Shown: positions 25,668-33,976 of the stretch, piece by piece | Position numbering within the stretch: the stretch's first letter is position 1 | Layout: each line of letters begins with the position of its first letter | NCBI GenBank assembly: GCA_963829355.1 | Contig: CAWHHZ010000008.1 | Span: 124,001 to 188,000, forward strand | Origin: CAWHHZ01 sp963829355 | GTDB taxonomy: Bacteria > Acidobacteriota > Thermoanaerobaculia > Gp7-AA8 > JAHWKK01 | Direction: 5' to 3' | Length of the DNA: 64,000 nt | Translations under genes and position numbers: made by a program | The notes under the pieces: generated by a model | Databases searched by the model: none | Told to the model about the DNA's origin: nothing | What the model saw: only the letters and a program-made list of their open reading frames with translations

Positions 25668-26726
25668 ATGAAAAAGAGTGACTTCAATTACGAGCTCCCC
25701 CAGGAGCGGATCGCGCAGGAACCACGCCAGCGCGGGAAATCGAGGATGATGCTGGTCGATTCCGGAGACGGCTCGATCGCGCACCAGCACATCGCAGATC
25801 TCCCCCGCCATCTCGTCCCGGGCGACGTTCTCGTTCTCAACGATACGCGGGTCATCCCCGCACGACTCTTCGCCGCTCCCAGGCCGGGAATGACCCGGCC
25901 GATCGAGATTCTGCTCGCGAAGCGTCTCGCGCCCCACCGATGGGAATGTCTTGCAAAACCGGCGAAGAGACTGCGTCCGGGCGACCATCTCCAGATATCT
26001 GAGCAATTGCAGGCCACGATTATCGAGAAGAGCGAGGGAGGAATCGTCGTCGTCGCGTTCAGTACGGAGAGCGCGAGTGAAGACGCCTTCTGGCAGGCAC
26101 TCGAGGCCGCCGGACGAATGCCCCTCCCTCCCTACATTCACCGTCAGTCCGCATCGGATGCGATCGAAGACCGGGTCGCGTATCAGACCGTGTATGCCGA
26201 CCGGCCCGGTGCGGTCGCGGCACCGACGGCAGGACTCCACTTCACCAGGGAAATCCTCGACGAGATCGAACAACGCGGTGTCGAGATCGTGCGCGTCACC
26301 CTGCACGTCGGAATCGGCACCTTTCGCCCCGTGCAGGTCGACGATGTCAGAGATCACGTGATGGACGAAGAGTGGTACGAGGTCTCTCCCCCTGCTGCCG
26401 GGACGATCAACCGTGCCCTCGACGACAACCGTCGAGTCGTCGCGGTGGGAACGACCGCGGTGCGGACTCTCGAGAGCGCCACCGGCCACGATGGACGGCT
26501 TCAGCCCGGGGAAGGACGGACTCGGCTTTTCATCACGCCCGGCTACCGGTTCAGGGCTGTCGGCGCTCTGCTGACGAACTTTCATCTCCCGGAGAGCACG
26601 CTTCTGATGCTCGTCTCGGCATTCGCCGGCCGCGATCTGGTGTTGCGCGCGTACGCCGAAGCGATCGCTGAGTCGTACGCGTTCTACAGCTACGGCGACT
26701 GCATGTTCCTGCCACGAAGAGCGTGA
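25668..26726 (+). CDS. queA: S-adenosylmethionine:tRNA ribosyltransferase-isomerase
   Basis: QueA moves the ribosyl part of S-adenosylmethionine to 7-aminomethyl-7-deazaguanine at tRNA position 34, making epoxyqueuosine. The 352-residue product opens MKKSDFNYELPQERIAQEP, the standard start of the family, and has VLNDTRVIPARL, MPLPPYIHR, AAPTAGLHFT, THVGIGTFRPV-like HVGIGTFRPVQ, GTTAVRTLES and TNFHLPESTLLMLV, all conserved QueA blocks. ATG 25668 is chosen over 25593 because the family begins at this residue. No tgt, queF or yajC gene follows in the window. Confidence 0.96.
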   Translation: MKKSDFNYELPQERIAQEPRQRGKSRMMLVDSGDGSIAHQHIADLPRHLVPGDVLVLNDTRVIPARLFAAPRPGMTRPIEILLAKRLAPHRWECLAKPAKRLRPGDHLQISEQLQATIIEKSEGGIVVVAFSTESASEDAFWQALEAAGRMPLPPYIHRQSASDAIEDRVAYQTVYADRPGAVAAPTAGLHFTREILDEIEQRGVEIVRVTLHVGIGTFRPVQVDDVRDHVMDEEWYEVSPPAAGTINRALDDNRRVVAVGTTAVRTLESATGHDGRLQPGEGRTRLFITPGYRFRAVGALLTNFHLPESTLLMLVSAFAGRDLVLRAYAEAIAESYAFYSYGDCMFLPRRA

Positions 26727-26815
26727 CCCGCCCCCTGGGCCCGCGCAGGCGGGCCGTGACAAACGGAGCGCTGTGTCGCCCGCCTGCGCCTCGCTCCAGG
26801 CAGCGCTGCGCCACT

Positions 26816-27038
26816 GTCATCCTGAGCGATGGGACATCGCGTGACGACGCGCCTGAGAGACAGAAACAGGTCTGTCATTCCGAACGATCCCGCAAAGCGG
26901 GAGAGGAGGAATCTGGGGTGCAATGCAGGTCTGCCGCCCAGATTCCTCAGTCGCGATGAGGCCGCTCCTTCGGAATGACAGGGAACGCCGAACCCGCATA
27001 GTTGCAGTACGCCATCCTTCGCTGACTCTCAGGACGAC
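26816..27038. repeat. Family A-like ends surrounding a complete family B element
   Basis: GTCATCCTGAGCGATGGG at 26816 and CATCCTTCGCTGACTCTCAGGACGAC ending at 27038 look like degenerate family A ends. Between them is a complete family B palindrome (26874-26979) bounded by GTCATTCCGAACGATC and GCTCCTTCGGAATGAC. This may be one repeat inserted into another. It fills the gap between queA and the transporter gene; no gene is seen here. Confidence 0.7.
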
Positions 27039-27094
27039 AAATTTTCGAACGGCTCCGGTTCAACCCGTGTTAGAACCTTCCGAGGACTGACCGC

Positions 27095-28060
27095 TTGAAT
27101 CGAAACCCCTTCTCCTGGATCGCCTTCGGACTGGTGTGCTTCGTATGGGGCACGACCTATCTCGCCATTGCCGTGGCGATCCGCACGCTGCCGGACTTCC
27201 TGTTCCCTGCGCTCCGATTCATTCTCGGGGGGTTCATTCTTCTCGCAATCTGTATCGCTGCCGGGCAGAAGCTGCCGCGGAGACCAAAGGACTGGCTCAA
27301 TCTGACGATCATCGGCTTTCTCATGGTCGTCGTAGGAAACGTCGCCGTGGTGTTCGCCGAGCGCGATGTGCCCAGCGGTATCGCAGCGCTCATGGTTGCC
27401 ACGGCCCCGTTCTGGATGGCCCTTCTCGAATCGTTCCGGAAGAACGGCGAAAGAATGAATCCGAGGAAGATCGCCGGCATGCTCGTCGGGTTCGGAGGCG
27501 TGGCGATTCTCGTGGCCCCCGCCTTCCGAGGGATCCTGTCGGCCGGATTTCTGGTCGGCGCCTTCGTCATTCAGATCGGCAACTTCTCCTGGAACCTCGG
27601 AGCCTTCCGTTCAAAATACGCGATCCCGCGGGACATCCCTCCACTGGTCGCCGCGTCGATCCAGATGATCGCGGGCGGCATGATCGCCGGAGTCATCGGA
27701 CTCGGACTCGGCGAGTGGCGCCAGTTTTCTTTTACGACGGATACATTTCTGGCGTTTCTCTACCTGGTCATCTTCGGCTCAGTCGTCGCGTACGGCGCCT
27801 ACGTCTATGCACTCGCCCATCTTCCGACCTCGGTCGTGGCAACGCACACCTACATCAACCCCGTGATCGCGGTGATCGCCGGCCGCGTTCTGCTCGACGA
27901 GCCACTCGGCTGGCGCGCCGTGCTCTCGATGGCGGTCATCTTTGCCGGCGTCGCGATCGTGAAAACCGATCGTTCCCATGTCCCGCAGACTTCCACCGGC
28001 ATTCTCCCGCCGGTCGAACCGGCCGCTGATTCGCAGCGAGGAATGAAAATCAGGGACTGA
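27095..28060 (+). CDS. EamA (drug/metabolite transporter superfamily) permease
   Basis: The 321-residue protein has ten predicted TM helices in two homologous halves. The first half starts IAFGLVCFVWGTTYLAIAVAI and includes ERDVPSGIAALMVATAPFWMALL; the second ends AHLPTSVVATHTYINPVIAVIAG and VLLDEPLGWRA, both standard EamA signatures. These inner-membrane proteins export amino acids, purines or other metabolites; the substrate is unknown. The start is a TTG with GAGGA nine bases upstream. A short polar tail follows the last helix. It lies 70 bp upstream of a lipoprotein gene on the same strand. Confidence 0.93.
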   Translation: MNRNPFSWIAFGLVCFVWGTTYLAIAVAIRTLPDFLFPALRFILGGFILLAICIAAGQKLPRRPKDWLNLTIIGFLMVVVGNVAVVFAERDVPSGIAALMVATAPFWMALLESFRKNGERMNPRKIAGMLVGFGGVAILVAPAFRGILSAGFLVGAFVIQIGNFSWNLGAFRSKYAIPRDIPPLVAASIQMIAGGMIAGVIGLGLGEWRQFSFTTDTFLAFLYLVIFGSVVAYGAYVYALAHLPTSVVATHTYINPVIAVIAGRVLLDEPLGWRAVLSMAVIFAGVAIVKTDRSHVPQTSTGILPPVEPAADSQRGMKIRD

Positions 28061-28130
28061 CGAGGTCGCTGTTTCCGGCTAGGCATGCCTTCTGCTTTAT
28101 TTCAAATAACATCAACAGAAAGGACATGTC

Positions 28131-29114
28131 ATGAACAGAAAGCTCATTCAGCTGGCGATCACGATGGTCGCGGTCATCCTGCTGGCAGGGTGCGGGTCTT
28201 CGGGACTCGGAGACATTCTCGGTGGCGGAGACAGCGGCACCGTAACCAACGAACAGAACATGGTCAGAGGAACGGTGGATCGGGTCGATACGCGGAACCA
28301 GACGATCGTTCTGAGAAACGCCGACACCTATCGTTCGAATCTTCAGAACGGCGGCGGCAGCGATACGATCTACCTCGACTACGACAGCAACACGACCGTA
28401 GCGTACGGCGGACAGGATTACAGTCCAGCCGCTCTCGAGCCGGGCGATCAGATCGAAGCGAGTGCTGCGATGGTGGGTAACAGGCTCGTGGCGGATCGTA
28501 TCAGCGTCACTCACGACGTTTCGGGCAACGGCACCACGACCAGTCCTTCCACCGTGACTGATCTGCGCGGGCGCGTCACCGACGTCGACACGAGAAGCCG
28601 GACGCTCTCGGTCCAGCAGGATTCGTGGAACCGCACCGGGCAGACCTATCGCGTCAGCTATGAAAGCAATACTCCGGTCTACTGGCAGGGGCGAGTCTAC
28701 AGTCCCGAAAACCTCGAGCGCGGAGACCTGATCCAGATCGACTTCCGCCAATCCGGAAACGTTCTGATCGCACAGGAGATCGAGGTGATCGAAAGTTCCT
28801 CGACCACCCAGGGCACAACGAACAGTTTCCAGCCGGATCTTCGCGGAACGGTTCTGAGCGTGGATACCCGCAACAACACGATCACTGTTCAGCAGCCTAC
28901 CTGGATGCAGAGATTCAGCACTGGCACGAACACGAGCAACAGCGTCACACTCCGGTATACATCTTCGACGACGGTCGAGTACAACGGCCAGCTCTATGCT
29001 CCCGAGAACCTCGAGCGTGGAGACACGGTGGAAATCGACGTCAGTGAGTATGGGAACACCCTGACGGCCGAAGCAATCGTGGTCACCAGTAACGCCCGCC
29101 AGTCGAACTTCTGA
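28131..29114 (+). CDS. Lipoprotein with three DUF5666-like beta repeats
   Basis: A lipoprotein signal ends in lipobox LLAGC (Cys22). The mature part has three copies of an OB-like unit of about 85-95 residues, each opening with a line such as RGTVDRVDTRNQTIVL, RGRVTDVDTRSRTLSV or RGTVLSVDTRNNTITV and each ending Y...L..GD.I.I. This pattern resembles DUF5666. Function is unknown; the repeats may bind a surface polymer or metal. AAAGGA six bases before the ATG supports the start, and a strong terminator follows 21 bp after the stop, so this gene probably ends a transcript. Confidence 0.85.
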   Translation: MNRKLIQLAITMVAVILLAGCGSSGLGDILGGGDSGTVTNEQNMVRGTVDRVDTRNQTIVLRNADTYRSNLQNGGGSDTIYLDYDSNTTVAYGGQDYSPAALEPGDQIEASAAMVGNRLVADRISVTHDVSGNGTTTSPSTVTDLRGRVTDVDTRSRTLSVQQDSWNRTGQTYRVSYESNTPVYWQGRVYSPENLERGDLIQIDFRQSGNVLIAQEIEVIESSSTTQGTTNSFQPDLRGTVLSVDTRNNTITVQQPTWMQRFSTGTNTSNSVTLRYTSSTTVEYNGQLYAPENLERGDTVEIDVSEYGNTLTAEAIVVTSNARQSNF

Positions 29115-29135
29115 CGCGGCGGCAATCGAACGACA

Positions 29136-29164
29136 GGGCGGCTCTCCGGAGCCGCCCTTTTTTT
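29136..29164 (+). terminator. Rho-independent terminator after the DUF5666-like lipoprotein gene
   Basis: GGGCGGCTC pairs perfectly with GAGCCGCCC around loop TCCG and is followed by seven T residues (29158-29164). Confidence 0.95.
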
Positions 29165-29206
29165 GCCAGAACCATGCATCGCCGCGGCGCCTGGCAAAAA
29201 CCAGGT

Positions 29207-29318
29207 GTCATCCTGAGCCGCCGCAGGACGGCCGAAGGATCGCGTTCGGCCCGACTCTCAGGACGGAAAGTACGCGACAGTCAGGACGCACCCGATCCTT
29301 CGCTGCGCTCAGGATGAC
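29207..29318. repeat. Family A palindromic repeat, copy 6
   Basis: GTCATCCTGAGCCGCCG... ends with CGCTCAGGATGAC. Inner arms GACTCTCAGGACGGAAAG and GCGACAGTC are clear. It lies just upstream of the arsI-like promoter. Confidence 0.88.
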
Positions 29319-29327
29319 ATATTCGTA

Positions 29328-29356
29328 TTGACAAATCTGATCTGTGGCCTTATCTT
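29328..29356 (+). promoter_or_regulatory. Near-consensus sigma-70-type promoter of the arsI-like operon
   Basis: TTGACA (29328-29333) and TATCTT (29351-29356) are separated by exactly 17 bases. The start codon lies 40 bp further on, at 29397. Confidence 0.75.
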
Positions 29357-29364
29357 CTATACAT

Positions 29365-29380
29365 ATTCGCTTGAACGAAT
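29365..29380 (+). promoter_or_regulatory. Inverted repeat, possible metalloregulator operator
   Basis: ATTCG and CGAAT are separated by CTTGAA, placed over the expected transcription start just downstream of the -10 box. The position suits an ArsR/SmtB-type repressor, but no regulator gene is in the window and the arms are only 5 bp. Confidence 0.4.
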
Positions 29381-29396
29381 TCTCAAGAGGAGTCAG

Positions 29397-29873
29397 ATGA
29401 GTCAGACGGAAACCGCAGTAACCTTTCTCAAGCCCCACATCTCGATCAACGTCCGTAACCTGGAGGCGAGCCTCGATTTCTATCGACGCATGCTCGGTCT
29501 CGAGCCAGCAAAAGTGAGGACCGGGTACGCGAAGTTCGATGTCCAGAATCCACCACTGAACCTCGCCCTCAACGAGGTCCCTTCGCTCGAGGGGCCGGGA
29601 GCGCTCTCTCATCTCGGCTTCCAGGTCTCCACCACCGAAGACGTGCTCGCGATGCGTGCGCGCTGGTCGGAGGCGGGCCTGATTTCGCGGGACGAGATGC
29701 AGACGGACTGCTGCTATGCCACCCAGGACAAGACGTGGGTGAAGGACCCGGACGGAAACGAGTGGGAGGCGTTCGTGGTTCTCCAGGACAATCTTCCGGA
29801 GAACCAGGAGTATGCCGGGAGCTGCTGCTCCACCGTCACCAGCACATGCAGCACCACGGGAGGTGCGGCGTGA
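29397..29873 (+). CDS. arsI: ArsI/CadI-family metalloenzyme (C-As lyase-like)
   Basis: The 158-residue protein is a vicinal-oxygen-chelate fold enzyme like glyoxalase. Metal ligand candidates are His14 in KPHISINV, His72 in SHLGFQ and Glu124 in NEWEAF. The vicinal pair Cys105-Cys106 in TDCCYATQDKTWVKDPDG is the signature of ArsI, which splits trivalent organoarsenicals such as methylarsenite with Fe(II) and oxygen, and of CadI, which is cadmium-induced. The tail GSCCSTVTSTCS adds a second Cys cluster that probably binds soft metal. ATG 29397 is chosen over 29328 because AGGAG lies six bases upstream. It has its own promoter and overlaps the LysE-type gene, pointing to a two-gene metal(loid) resistance operon. 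Confidence 0.88.
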   Translation: MSQTETAVTFLKPHISINVRNLEASLDFYRRMLGLEPAKVRTGYAKFDVQNPPLNLALNEVPSLEGPGALSHLGFQVSTTEDVLAMRARWSEAGLISRDEMQTDCCYATQDKTWVKDPDGNEWEAFVVLQDNLPENQEYAGSCCSTVTSTCSTTGGAA

Positions 29874-30490
29874 TCGAGATGTTCCTCAGCGGGATGATCG
29901 CCGGATACGGAATCGCGATACCGGTCGGCGCCATCGCGGTACTGATCATCGACACGAGCATGCGTCACGGTTTCCGCCACGGCTTTGCAGCCGGGGCGGG
30001 AGCCGCCAGCGCCGATCTGCTCTATGCTTCCCTGGCGGCGGGAGCAGGCGGCCTGCTCGCGCCGCTCATCGCGCCCGCAGCGTCGGTCATCGGCACGGTA
30101 AGCGGTCTCGTCCTCTTCCTCATGGCTCTGTCCGGGCTCCGCGCGCTCAGACGGGACGCTGCAAGCTCGGGAACGCCCTCCGCGTCGGGGCGCTCGAGCC
30201 GATCGACCTTTCTCCGGTTCACTGCCCTGACGATCGTCAATCCCCTCACCGTCGTCTACTTCTCCGCGCTCCTGCTCGGAACGGGAGTCGGCCAGCTGAC
30301 GACGCGCTCCCTGCTGGTGTTCATCGCCGGGGCATTCATCGCATCTCTGTCGTGGCAGACGATGCTCGCCGCGCTGGGAGCATGGGCTCACGTGGCAGCG
30401 GGAACCTCCTTCAGGCGTGTGAGTGGGCTTGTCGGCAATCTCGTCATCCTCGGCTTTGCCGTGACGACGCTGTTTCGCGCATGGGCGTGA
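29870..30490 (+). CDS. LysE-family exporter coupled to the arsI-like gene
   Basis: The 206-residue protein has about six TM helices: MIAGYGIAIPVGAIAVLIID, a Gly/Ala-rich second helix and a polar loop with Arg residues, then FTALTIVNPLTVVYFSALL and ASLSWQTMLAALGAW. The first helix with PVGAI and the NPLT motif fit the LysE superfamily, which exports amino acids and, in the related CadD branch, cadmium. The GTG start overlaps the arsI stop (GTGA), with GGGAGG just upstream, so translation is coupled. That layout suggests export of the product or parent of the ArsI reaction, an inference that the sequence alone does not prove. Confidence 0.85.
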   Translation: MIEMFLSGMIAGYGIAIPVGAIAVLIIDTSMRHGFRHGFAAGAGAASADLLYASLAAGAGGLLAPLIAPAASVIGTVSGLVLFLMALSGLRALRRDAASSGTPSASGRSSRSTFLRFTALTIVNPLTVVYFSALLLGTGVGQLTTRSLLVFIAGAFIASLSWQTMLAALGAWAHVAAGTSFRRVSGLVGNLVILGFAVTTLFRAWA

Positions 30491-30542
30491 GCAATGGACA
30501 TCTGAGCGCATTGAGAGCCTGGCCCTGGCCTGGCAGATTGCT

Positions 30543-30664
30543 GTCATTCCGCCTGCCCTGAGGAGCGAAGCGACGTAGGGAACGAGCGAAGCGAGGAGGA
30601 ATCTGTTGGGTGGACTCCACGCCGAGATTCCTCAGTCGCGATGAAACCGCTCCTTCGGAATGAC
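30543..30664. repeat. Family B palindromic repeat, copy 3
   Basis: Opens GTCATTCCGCC and closes with GATTCCTCAGTCGCGATGAAA...GCTCCTTCGGAATGAC, matching the 26874 copy. It lies between the exporter gene and the next terminator. Confidence 0.83.
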
Positions 30665-30742
30665 AGAATGAGCAGGCACTCGAAAGGGTGTGGGCACGAG
30701 GTAAAGGAGCTGAACGCACCCGCCCACCACTGAGGAGCCATC

Positions 30743-30774
30743 AAAAAAATGCGCAGGCCTCGAGGCCTGCGCAT
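30743..30774 (-). terminator. Rho-independent terminator of the peroxidase/phosphoesterase/cytochrome operon
   Basis: ATGCGCAGGCC (30749-30759) pairs perfectly with GGCCTGCGCAT (30764-30774) around TCGA. On the minus strand a run of seven T residues follows (30749-30743). It lies 37 bp past the cytochrome stop. Confidence 0.92.
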
Positions 30775-30810
30775 CCGCCGGCTGATTGCCGGCACTTCCT
30801 TTTCTTCGAT

Positions 30811-31467
30811 TCAGCGCTTGCCGTAGTTCATCTCCGTGCCCTTCCTCTGGGCGATGATGTAGGCCTCGAGCGCGCGCATGTTCGGATCATCCGGATCGAG
30901 CTTCGGGCCTTTCACAGCCTGCTCGATGCACCAGTTGATCATGTCGCGAAGGTGAGCGACACGCCCCATCTGCACCTGGAATTTCGGATATGTCTCGGGA
31001 TGGGTATTCGACCCGTCGGGGTGGCACATGTCGCAGGAAACAGAGATCTCGCTCCCGAGCTCTCCGGCGCTATGAAACACCTCTGATCCGCGTACGACGA
31101 GCTTCAGCGTCTCATGCTCCCAGATCTTCGTGTCGAGCTCCGTGACTTTCCCGTAGGTATGTCCCGCCTGGTTGCCAATGACATCCGCGTTGTCGGCGGG
31201 CCTGACGATCTTGTGCTTCGACATTTCCTCTTCCATCCACCCGTCCTCGACGGGACGCTGCCACTGCGCATTCAGGTCCTGACTGACGGCGACGTCCTCG
31301 TCTCCGCCCGCCGCAGGTGCGGCCTCATTCGCCGGGACGTCCGTTGTGACACTCGCCGCGACGGGCGCCACGACTCCCGTGCTGGTACGGGCGCATCCCC
31401 ATACGATGACGGCCGCCGCGAGCAGCAGGAGCATCATCGAGCCAATTCTCATCTTCATCGTTTTCAT
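30811..31467 (-). CDS. Monoheme cytochrome c lipoprotein (TsdA/SoxX-like domain)
   Basis: The 218-residue protein has a lipoprotein signal ending VWGC (Cys25), then an Ala/Pro-rich linker, then one class I cytochrome c domain with heme site CDMCH around residue 146. The following KFQVQMGRVAHLRDMINWCIEQAVKGPKLDPDDPNMRALEAYI region resembles the second half of thiosulfate dehydrogenase and SoxAX-type cytochromes, where a Met would be the distal ligand. It is probably an electron carrier attached to the outer face of the inner membrane. It is the last gene of a three-gene operon, 11 bp after the phosphoesterase gene, and is followed by a terminator. Confidence 0.88.
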   Translation of the reverse strand: MKTMKMRIGSMMLLLLAAAVIVWGCARTSTGVVAPVAASVTTDVPANEAAPAAGGDEDVAVSQDLNAQWQRPVEDGWMEEEMSKHKIVRPADNADVIGNQAGHTYGKVTELDTKIWEHETLKLVVRGSEVFHSAGELGSEISVSCDMCHPDGSNTHPETYPKFQVQMGRVAHLRDMINWCIEQAVKGPKLDPDDPNMRALEAYIIAQRKGTEMNYGKR

Positions 31468-31478
31468 CGATCGTCTCC

Positions 31479-32603
31479 TCAGTAGCTCGCCAGGTTCGGT
31501 TTGGGAGGTGTCGCTTTCGCGCCGCGGCTCTTCACGTAGCTTCCGCTGACCTGGATCGGGTTGCGATTCCAGAGGTTGTAGACCTTGTCGACGAGGCCAT
31601 CGGCGTGAACAGTCATCTGACCGTCCCCGAGGCCATCGTTGGTGTCGAACGGGTTCGCCCGATTCATCTGGATCGTCAGCTCCGGAAGCCCCTCGGGAGC
31701 ATACGGCCAGGGCCAGGCCGTGGAGAGCATTCCGTGGAACTGAATGTTGCCGATCTGGTTGGTCAGCAACTGGTGTGTGTGCCCATGAATGACCGTGACA
31801 CTGTCGAACGGTCTGAGGATTGCCTGAACCTCATCCGCATCATCCGTCCAGAAGTTCCACGGCTTGTAGTACTTGTAGAGAGGAGAGTGAGAGAACACCA
31901 CCACGGGCTTGTTCTTCGGCACGGCCGCGAGGTCATTCGCCAGCCACTTCCTCTGCGGCTCACCCACCTTGAACCGTCCCTGAGTACCATTGTCGAGTCC
32001 CGCGACGGTGAGCATCCGCTCCATCGGCGTCATCCCCCTGGCCGTCCAGAAGTCGTCCTCGTAAATGCTGTTGAGCGTGACGAAATGAACACCCTTGTGG
32101 TCGAACGAATAGTTCGGTGCACCGAACAGCTCGCGCCACTTCTCGCCCATGTCGAAGAACCAGTCGTGCTCACCGACCATCATTCGGACCGGGACCTTTA
32201 CATTCCTGAGGATCTCTGCCCCCAGCTCCAGCTCTTCCGGTTTTCCGAGTTGCGCCAGATCTCCGCCATAGAGCACGAAATCGGGTGCAGGCACCAGAGA
32301 ATTGATGTCGTCCACGGCGCGAAGGAGCTGACGTACGAAGCGCTCGTTGACCACCTTCTCGTACAGGTGAGAGTCTGAGATGTACGCGATACGGAATGCC
32401 TCCCCACCCCCGGGCTCCTGAAAGAGAAGAGGCATGAAAGAGTGAGGATTGAAGAAGACGCCGTTGGTCGCAGCGGCCCCCATGGCGGCCATCGAAAGCT
32501 TCACGAAGTTACGACGGTCGAGATTCTTCAGGTCGCGGAAGACCTCGTCACGGGCTTCATAGTATTTGGTCTCGACGCTCCTGATCTTCGGTCTCCGTGT
32601 CAT
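31479..32603 (-). CDS. Tat-exported metallophosphoesterase
   Basis: The 374-residue protein has a twin-arginine signal, DRRNFVKLSMAAMG, at about residues 29-42, so it should be folded in the cytoplasm and exported. The calcineurin-like domain follows with ISDSHLY (DxH), YGGDLAQ (GGD), MVGEHDW (GNHE/D equivalent), FSHSPLY and IHGHTHQ, which supply the two-metal ligands. The substrate is unknown; exported relatives act on phosphomonoesters, diesters or nucleotides. It overlaps the peroxidase gene by four bases and is followed by the cytochrome gene, so the three are co-expressed and probably share one periplasmic process. Confidence 0.92.
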   Translation of the reverse strand: MTRRPKIRSVETKYYEARDEVFRDLKNLDRRNFVKLSMAAMGAAATNGVFFNPHSFMPLLFQEPGGGEAFRIAYISDSHLYEKVVNERFVRQLLRAVDDINSLVPAPDFVLYGGDLAQLGKPEELELGAEILRNVKVPVRMMVGEHDWFFDMGEKWRELFGAPNYSFDHKGVHFVTLNSIYEDDFWTARGMTPMERMLTVAGLDNGTQGRFKVGEPQRKWLANDLAAVPKNKPVVVFSHSPLYKYYKPWNFWTDDADEVQAILRPFDSVTVIHGHTHQLLTNQIGNIQFHGMLSTAWPWPYAPEGLPELTIQMNRANPFDTNDGLGDGQMTVHADGLVDKVYNLWNRNPIQVSGSYVKSRGAKATPPKPNLASY

Positions 32604-33976
32604 TGTCTGGCTCCTTCCTTGTGGTCCATGACGCGCTGCTCGAACGGCAGAACGCGTCCGGAAGCCATTGCCTCGTCCCGGAACGGTCGCTCTCTGCTCG
32701 CGATCTCGCGCTGCATCTCGAACTCCGCCTGGCTCTGCTCGGAAAAGCGTTCGTCGGTCATCGCAAACATCAGCGCAACGAGATCGTCAATCTCATCCTC
32801 GGTCAGACCCAGCGGCTCGATGCCGCCGTCGAGGAACGGGTTCGGCTCGCCCCCTTTGTTGTAGTGGTCGATCACGTCCCACAGCGTGCGCATCGAGCCG
32901 TCGTGCATGTAGGGAGCGGTGAGAGCGACGTTGCGGACTGCCTGGGTCCTGAATGCGCCGATATCGGCCCGGTCCTTCGTCACGAGGAATCGACCGAGCT
33001 CCGACATATCCGTCTCGAGAGCGAGTCTGTCGATCGCCTCGACGCTGTCGGACTCCGAAAGAGTCGTAAGAGCTCGGCGGGCGAGATCCTCGAAGTTCTG
33101 CTTGCGGGCGGAGACACCGACATTGTGATACCGGTTGTCAGTGCCGACCGGACTGGTGGGATTGAGCATGTGGCAGCTCATGCAGCGGCCCTTGCCGTTG
33201 TAGAGCACCCAGCCTCGTTTTGCAGAGTCGGAAATCGCATTCTCGTTCCCGGCGAGATACTCATCGAACGGCGATTGCAGAAAGACGAGCGTTCGCTCGA
33301 ACGCGGCGATCGCACGGATCATATCGTCGTAGTTCGGTTCGCTCCCATACGCCTCGCGGAACATCCTGATGTACTGCGGATCGTTTGCAATCGCAGCGAG
33401 CACGTGTGCCTTTTCGCCGAATCCTCCCTCGACCGGATTGATCGGAGGAAGAGCGGCCTGTTCTTCGAGACTCGGCACGCGTCCGTCGAGAAAGAGCTCC
33501 TGATAGAACATCGCGTTCATGGACGCGGGAGCGTTGCGCTTGCCGAGCTGGTTGTCGAATCCTTCAGAGGTCGTTCGCTGGTCCGTGAAGCCGCGGCTGA
33601 CGTCGTGGCAGGTGGCACACGACACCGTCGCGTCCTTGCCGAGCCTGGTATCGAAGTAGAGCGTGCGTCCCAGTTCGACACGTTCCGGCGTCATCTGATT
33701 GTCGGAGGGCACCAGCAACTTCCAGATGTACGCGTCTACGCCGGAAGGGACGGCAGTCGCATCAACCTTCGGCAGGAGCTCATGCAGAAGAGTGATCTGT
33801 TCGTCCATGGCCAGTGAGCCGTGCGGCGCAAGTTTGTTCGGATCGATCTCGTCTTCGGTGTACGGACCGAATCGTCCCTGAGCGCCCAGGGATGATGTGA
33901 TCAGCAGCACGAACGCCCATGTGAGGACGCCCCTGAACCAGGTGCTTTGACTGGGGGAGAGTTCCCTGCTCGTCAT
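32600..33976 (-). CDS. Diheme cytochrome c peroxidase (MauG/CcpA family)
   Basis: The 458-residue protein has a signal or anchor at about 20-35 and two heme c sites: CATCH (about residue 130) and CMSCH (about residue 267). Other family marks are FYFDTRL-like LYFDTRLGKD, NAPASMNA, LFLDGRVPSLEEQA and APYMHDGSMRTLWDVI. Such periplasmic enzymes reduce hydrogen peroxide or, in MauG relatives, oxidise proteins. The ATG at 33976 has AAAGGA six bases upstream and is preferred over 34003. It is the first gene of the operon with the phosphoesterase and monoheme cytochrome, which could deliver the electrons. Confidence 0.93.
   Translation of the reverse strand: MTSRELSPSQSTWFRGVLTWAFVLLITSSLGAQGRFGPYTEDEIDPNKLAPHGSLAMDEQITLLHELLPKVDATAVPSGVDAYIWKLLVPSDNQMTPERVELGRTLYFDTRLGKDATVSCATCHDVSRGFTDQRTTSEGFDNQLGKRNAPASMNAMFYQELFLDGRVPSLEEQAALPPINPVEGGFGEKAHVLAAIANDPQYIRMFREAYGSEPNYDDMIRAIAAFERTLVFLQSPFDEYLAGNENAISDSAKRGWVLYNGKGRCMSCHMLNPTSPVGTDNRYHNVGVSARKQNFEDLARRALTTLSESDSVEAIDRLALETDMSELGRFLVTKDRADIGAFRTQAVRNVALTAPYMHDGSMRTLWDVIDHYNKGGEPNPFLDGGIEPLGLTEDEIDDLVALMFAMTDERFSEQSQAEFEMQREIASRERPFRDEAMASGRVLPFEQRVMDHKEGARQ

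Noticed and set aside
29358..29363. TATACA as the -10 box of the arsI-like promoter
   Set aside because: It would be 24 bases from TTGACA; TATCTT at 29351 has the standard 17-base spacing.
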